Source: Brasilonema sp. CT11 (GTDB taxonomy: Bacteria > Cyanobacteriota > Cyanobacteriia > Cyanobacteriales > Nostocaceae). Taken from it: DNA of 64,000 bases. Of this stretch, positions 60,884 to 64,000 are shown in pieces. The stretch is taken from the NCBI RefSeq assembly GCF_017982655.1, contig NZ_JABXYX010000008.1, positions 59,348-123,347 on the forward strand, read 5' to 3'. Numbering within the stretch: the stretch's first letter is position 1; every line of letters starts with the position of its first letter. The position numbers and the translations under genes are program-made. Below the pieces are notes generated by a model. That model searched no databases. It was not told where the DNA came from and saw nothing but the letters and a program-made list of their open reading frames with translations.

Positions 60884-60967
60884 TTCTCTATAAAATAAGG
60901 TGTAAGTATCAGCAAAAAATTTTCTTGTGCTGATTTGGTTTTGATACCACATATTGTATATCATGTC
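60884..60967 (-). repeat. inverted intergenic copy of the ftsW 84-bp repeat
   Basis: It is the reverse complement of 60112-60195 with three mismatches. It lies 37 bp before the start of the CHAT-TIR-AAA gene, so it probably supplies part of that gene's leader or promoter. Confidence 0.9.
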
Positions 60968-61004
60968 AATAATTTAAGCTCTCATACTTCTTGCATCTGC
61001 CGCT

Positions 61005-63128
61005 ATGAGTGAAAACACCCGTGTCAAAACAATTTTGCTCTTGGCGGCGAATCCAAGAAACACTTCTGCGTTGCGGCTGGATGAAGAGGTACGGGAAATT
61101 GATGAAGGATTGCGACGCGCAAATAAGCGGGAACAGTTTAAGCTAGAGCAAAAATGGGCAGTGCGATCGCGCGACTTTTATCGAGCAATTCTCGACACTC
61201 AGCCGCAGATTGTTCACTTTTGTGGACATGGTGCTGGGGAAGATGGAATTGTGTTGGAGGATGAAACGGGGCAAGTGGCGCTTGTGCAGGCAGATGCGTT
61301 GGCGAGTATGTTTAAGCTATTTGCTAAAAAGGGAGTTGAGTGTGTTCTTATGAACGCTTCTTACTCCCAGGTGCAAGCAGAGGCGATTAGCCAACACATT
61401 GAGTATGTGATTGGGATGAATCGGCAGATAGGGGATAAGGCTGCGATTAATTTTGCTGTGGCGTTTTACGATGCTTTAGCGGCTGGGGAAGAGATGGAGT
61501 TTGCTTATGAGTTGGGTTGTTCTCAGCTTTTTGGTTTGAAGGAAAACCAAACTCCTGTGTTTAAAAGAAAATTGCTGAATCATCCCGTTGCACAGAAGAC
61601 GACGCGCCAGCGTATTTTTATCAGCTATAAGCGTGATGTTGAGCCAGATGAACCAGTGGCTTTAGAAGTTTTTCAAGCGCTGTCGCAGCAGCACGACGTT
61701 TTTATCGATCAACGAATGCTCGTTGGGACGCGCTGGGCTGAACGCATTGAAGCGGAAATTCGCCAAGCAGATTTTCTCATCGTTTTCCTTTCGTCTCGTT
61801 CAGTTTACAGCGAGATGGTGGAGCAAGAAATCCGGATGGCGCACGAGATGGCGCAAGTGCAGGGAGGGCGTCCCGTAATTCTCCCGGTACGTTTGGGATA
61901 TCGCGAACCGTTTCAGTATCCTTTGAGTGCTTACCTGAACAATATCAATTGGGCTTTCTGGCAAGGTGAAGAGGATACGCCACGGCTGATAGCAGAGTTG
62001 ACACAAGCTGTCTGCGGCGGCGAGTTACCGATTGATAAGGTGCAAGCCAAAGCTATTTTACTTGAGGTGAGCGAACCTTCACCTTTACCTCGACCTTTTG
62101 CTTCAGCGCAGCCAGTAAGGTTGGAAATGCCAGAAGGAACGATGGACAGCGAATCTGCATTTTATGTGGAACGTTCATCGGATGCGATCGCCCTCACGAC
62201 AATTGCTCAACGAGGAGTCACCATCGTTATCAAAGGACCAAGACAAGTTGGTAAGAGTTCGCTGTTGATTCGCGCAATTGAAGCTGCGGTGAATGCAGGT
62301 AAGCGAGTTGCTTTTTTGGATTTTCAACTTTTTGACAAAGCCGCCCTCACAGATGCTGAACTTTTCTTTCGGGGGTTTTGCAGCTGGCTGACTTATGAAT
62401 TGGAAATGGAAGATCGAGTGGAGGAGTATTGGAAGACGCCACTGGGAAATAGTCAACGTTGTACGCGCTATGTTCAACGCCATATTTTAAAAGAGTTGGG
62501 CAAGACGCCGCTGGTTTTGGCAATGGATGAGGTGGATAAGGTTTTTGATGCTGACTTCCGCAATGATTTGTTTGGGATGTTGCGCAGTTGGCACAATAGC
62601 CGCGCCACAATGCCCATTTGGAAGCAGCTTAGTTTGACGCTGGTGACTTCCACCGAACCTTATGAGCTGATTGACGATCTATACCAATCACCTTTTAATG
62701 TGGGACAGGTGATTGAATTACAAGATTTTACACCAGAACAAGTGATTGACCTCAACCGCCGTCACGGTTCACCTTTCAACTCCAGTGAAGAAAGACAATT
62801 GATATTGCTGTTAGGCGGACATCCTTACTTGGTGCGGCGGGCGCTTTATCTTGTCGCGAGTCAGCGAATTTCTACGGCTGAGTTATTTGCCAATGCAACT
62901 GCTGGTAATGGTCCTTTTGGTGATCATCTGCGTCACCACATTTCACTACTGCATAAAAAAACAGAGTTGATTCAAGGGTTGCTGCAAATTATTCGCCAGA
63001 ATACCTGTGATGATCAGCGCGTCTTCTGGCGGCTGCGGGGTGCGGGTTTGGTGCGCGAACAAGGACGAACTGTTTTGCCACGCTGTCAGCTTTATGCCGA
63101 GTATTTCCGGGAGAACTTGCGTGAGTGA
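61005..63128 (+). CDS. CHAT-TIR-AAA_35 multidomain protein with Ser in place of the CHAT cysteine
   Basis: The protein has 707 residues. Residues 1-195 are a CHAT domain with His75 in HFCGHG, but the catalytic Cys position (NACYS in the paralogue at 1899-3572) is Ser119 in MNASYS, by a TCT codon. Residues 202-335 are a TIR domain (RQRIFISYKRD, DVFIDQ) with Glu275 in MVEQEI at the place of the NADase glutamate. Residues 375-707 are the AAA_35 domain with Walker A GPRQVGKSS (411-419) and Walker B LVLAMDEVD (503-511). A TIR-linked NTPase suggests a signal-triggered NAD+-depleting or oligomerising switch; the CHAT part may be a non-protease sensor. Its last 12 codons are duplicated at 63360-63396. 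Confidence 0.88.
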   Translation: MSENTRVKTILLLAANPRNTSALRLDEEVREIDEGLRRANKREQFKLEQKWAVRSRDFYRAILDTQPQIVHFCGHGAGEDGIVLEDETGQVALVQADALASMFKLFAKKGVECVLMNASYSQVQAEAISQHIEYVIGMNRQIGDKAAINFAVAFYDALAAGEEMEFAYELGCSQLFGLKENQTPVFKRKLLNHPVAQKTTRQRIFISYKRDVEPDEPVALEVFQALSQQHDVFIDQRMLVGTRWAERIEAEIRQADFLIVFLSSRSVYSEMVEQEIRMAHEMAQVQGGRPVILPVRLGYREPFQYPLSAYLNNINWAFWQGEEDTPRLIAELTQAVCGGELPIDKVQAKAILLEVSEPSPLPRPFASAQPVRLEMPEGTMDSESAFYVERSSDAIALTTIAQRGVTIVIKGPRQVGKSSLLIRAIEAAVNAGKRVAFLDFQLFDKAALTDAELFFRGFCSWLTYELEMEDRVEEYWKTPLGNSQRCTRYVQRHILKELGKTPLVLAMDEVDKVFDADFRNDLFGMLRSWHNSRATMPIWKQLSLTLVTSTEPYELIDDLYQSPFNVGQVIELQDFTPEQVIDLNRRHGSPFNSSEERQLILLLGGHPYLVRRALYLVASQRISTAELFANATAGNGPFGDHLRHHISLLHKKTELIQGLLQIIRQNTCDDQRVFWRLRGAGLVREQGRTVLPRCQLYAEYFRENLRE
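63090..63126 (+). repeat. 37-bp direct repeat, copy 1 (3' end of CHAT-TIR-AAA gene)
   Basis: It is identical to 63360-63396, begins ctttatgccgagtatttccg, and ends just before the stop. The offset between copies is 270 bp. Confidence 0.9.
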
Positions 63129-63162
63129 TGCTAATACTAAGTTGCAATCAAAGGTACCATCT

Positions 63163-63246
63163 GTCATTGCGAGCGGAACGAAGTGGAGCGAAGCAATCGC
63201 AACGGTTTGAGATTGCTTCATTCCGCTCCGCTCCATTCGCAATGAC
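63163..63246. repeat. GTCATTGCGAG-type palindromic repeat
   Basis: The stretch starts GTCATTGCGAGCGGAACG and ends ATTCGCAATGAC, so the whole forms a long hairpin. It belongs to the same family as the inner palindrome at 5269-5367. Confidence 0.8.
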
Positions 63247-63250
63247 AGGC

Positions 63251-63355
63251 GTAGGTTGGGTTGAGGAACGTAGACGCCCGGAGGGCGGCTTCCCGGAGGG
63301 TAACCCAACAATATTAAGCGTCTGTTGGGTTTCGCTTACGCTCTACCCAACCTAC
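63251..63355. repeat. GTAGGTTGGGT-type palindromic repeat
   Basis: It starts GTAGGTTGGGTTGAGG and ends CTACCCAACCTAC, giving inverted ends. It is a common cyanobacterial foldback repeat in my memory. It fills the rest of the insertion between the two 37-bp copies. Confidence 0.75.
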
Positions 63356-63359
63356 CATT

Positions 63360-63396
63360 CTTTATGCCGAGTATTTCCGGGAGAACTTGCGTGAGT
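63360..63396 (+). repeat. 37-bp direct repeat, copy 2 (5' side of truncated AAA gene)
   Basis: It repeats 63090-63126 exactly. Here the sequence continues CGTGAGTAA, which gives both a TAA stop for the upstream reading frame and a GTG start for the next gene. Confidence 0.9.
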
Positions 63397-63912
63397 AACC
63401 CAAGCATTTACACTGTTGGCGGAACTGTGCAAGCCAACCAAAATGGTGTCTACATTCCCCGCAAAGCAGATGAGGAATTGCTGGCGCTGTGTCGGGAAAA
63501 TAAGTTTGTGTATATCCTCACCTCACGCCAGATGGGTAAATCTAGCCTAATGGTGCGCACTGCTGAACAATTGGCAGAAGAAGAAATTCAGACGGTTGTG
63601 ATTGATTTGACTCAGATAGGCGTGCAGGTGACTGCTGAACAATGGTATCTGGGGTTACTCACGATTATTGAAGGAACTCTGATGCTAGATACAGATGTGG
63701 TGCAGTGGTGGCAAGAACGCTCACATCTGGGGTTTACGCAGCGGTTGACTTTATTTTTTGAGGAGGTGTTGCTAAAAGAAGTTGCCTCACCTGTAGTCAT
63801 TTTTATAGATGAAATTGATACGACACTCAGCTTGGATTTTACTGATGATTTTTTTGCTGCTATTCGCTACCTCTATAGAACCCATTTGACATCTTTTACA
63901 GTGTTGAAGTAA
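63391..63912 (+). pseudogene. AAA_35-type NTPase gene truncated by IS insertion
   Basis: From the GTG at 63391 the frame encodes SNPSIYTVGGTVQ, a Walker A-like TSRQMGKSSLM and Walker B VIFIDEIDTTLS, closely like the AAA gene at 1-1885. After DFFAAIRYLY the sequence becomes RTHLTSFTVLK and stops, where the homologue continues with the rest of the NTPase. The change coincides with the left end of an IS5-type element. The original protein would have run several hundred residues further; any remainder lies past the window. The GTG start overlaps the ancestral stop of the upstream gene, as also suggested by the second 37-bp copy. Confidence 0.75.
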
Positions 63913-64000
63913 AGTTACGGCAAAAGCCTTATCCAGCAACCATGCCATACTCCAGCAGCCTAACAGACGAAGAGTGGGAAATTCTTGAACCTCTACTGTT
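63880..64000 (+). mobile_element. left end of an IS5-family (DUF4096-type) insertion sequence
   Basis: The boundary is placed where the AAA protein diverges (about 63877-63880). The transposase starts 60 bp later. Terminal repeats and target duplication cannot be verified because the right end is outside the window. Confidence 0.65.
63942..64000 (+). CDS. IS5-family transposase, N-terminal fragment (cut by window edge)
   Basis: The ATG at 63942 opens MPYSSSLTDEEWEILEPLL, the characteristic start of IS5-type transposases with a DUF4096 domain. The gene runs off the right edge. Confidence 0.85.
   Translation, partial: MPYSSSLTDEEWEILEPLL

Overview
The window is chromosomal DNA of a filamentous, probably heterocyst-forming cyanobacterium (Nostocales; a Scytonema- or Tolypothrix-like genome would fit). 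The grounds are the phycobilisome core genes apcE-apcA-apcB-apcC with a four-repeat ApcE, photosystem II psb30, a cyanobacterial-type F-ATPase operon (atp1-atpI-atpH-atpG-atpF-atpD-atpA-atpC), a tmRNA with the cyanobacterial-type ANNIVPFARK tag, abundant GCGATCGC (HIP1) sites and many interspersed palindromic repeats. The species cannot be named from sequence reading alone.

Layout. 1-4.6 kb: a CHAT-AAA protein and an AAA/transmembrane protein (the latter running off the left edge), then an element end that looks like a Tn7-like type V-K CRISPR-associated transposon: TnsB-like repeats, a TGT terminus and a solitary repeat-spacer unit matching the adjacent tRNA-Pro gene. 4.7-16.5 kb: DUF1818, mutY, cysH, a 4-kb NACHT-type NTPase, sbcD, a KimA-like permease, and repeat-rich spacers. 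16.5-23 kb: a truncated CP43/IsiA-like remnant with a hydrolase, an SDR, a manganese (yybP-ykoY) riboswitch with a GDT1-family transporter, recJ, psb30, and a cysteine-cluster protein. 23.6-31.1 kb: a same-strand cluster (GTP cyclohydrolase II-RibD reductase fusion, MDR dehydrogenase, degenerate pterin-synthase-like protein, glycosyltransferase, two methyltransferases, sugar-binding protein) that looks like an uncharacterised biosynthetic locus. 31.3-36.8 kb: a two-gene GDT1 pair, DUF4149, DUF2808, a GIY-YIG protein, cbiD, ssrA, and a methyltransferase. 36.8-43.5 kb: the ATP synthase operon with a strong terminator. 43.8-46.6 kb: a methyltransferase gene broken by a short repeat and two divergent AbrB-PIN toxin-antitoxin modules. 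46.7-52.1 kb: two tandem filamentous-haemagglutinin-type exoproteins. 52.7-58.3 kb: apcE and apcABC. 58.4-64 kb: a Spy/CpxP-like protein, ftsW, a CHAT-TIR-AAA protein, a truncated AAA gene and an IS5-type transposase.

The main discoveries are: (1) the CAST end, in which a 17-nt spacer matches the tRNA-Pro gene at 14 positions, behind a GGTA PAM, with the element terminus exactly 60 bp beyond the PAM; (2) CHAT/AAA two-gene modules at both ends of the window, one of them with a fused TIR domain and the CHAT catalytic cysteine replaced by serine; (3) an 84-bp repeat inserted in frame inside ftsW, with a 96 percent identical inverted copy about 690 bp downstream; (4) the GTP-cyclohydrolase/pterin-synthase-like cluster. 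Small repeats have repeatedly entered or broken genes (ftsW, recJ, a methyltransferase, an exoprotein leader and the CHAT-TIR/AAA junction).
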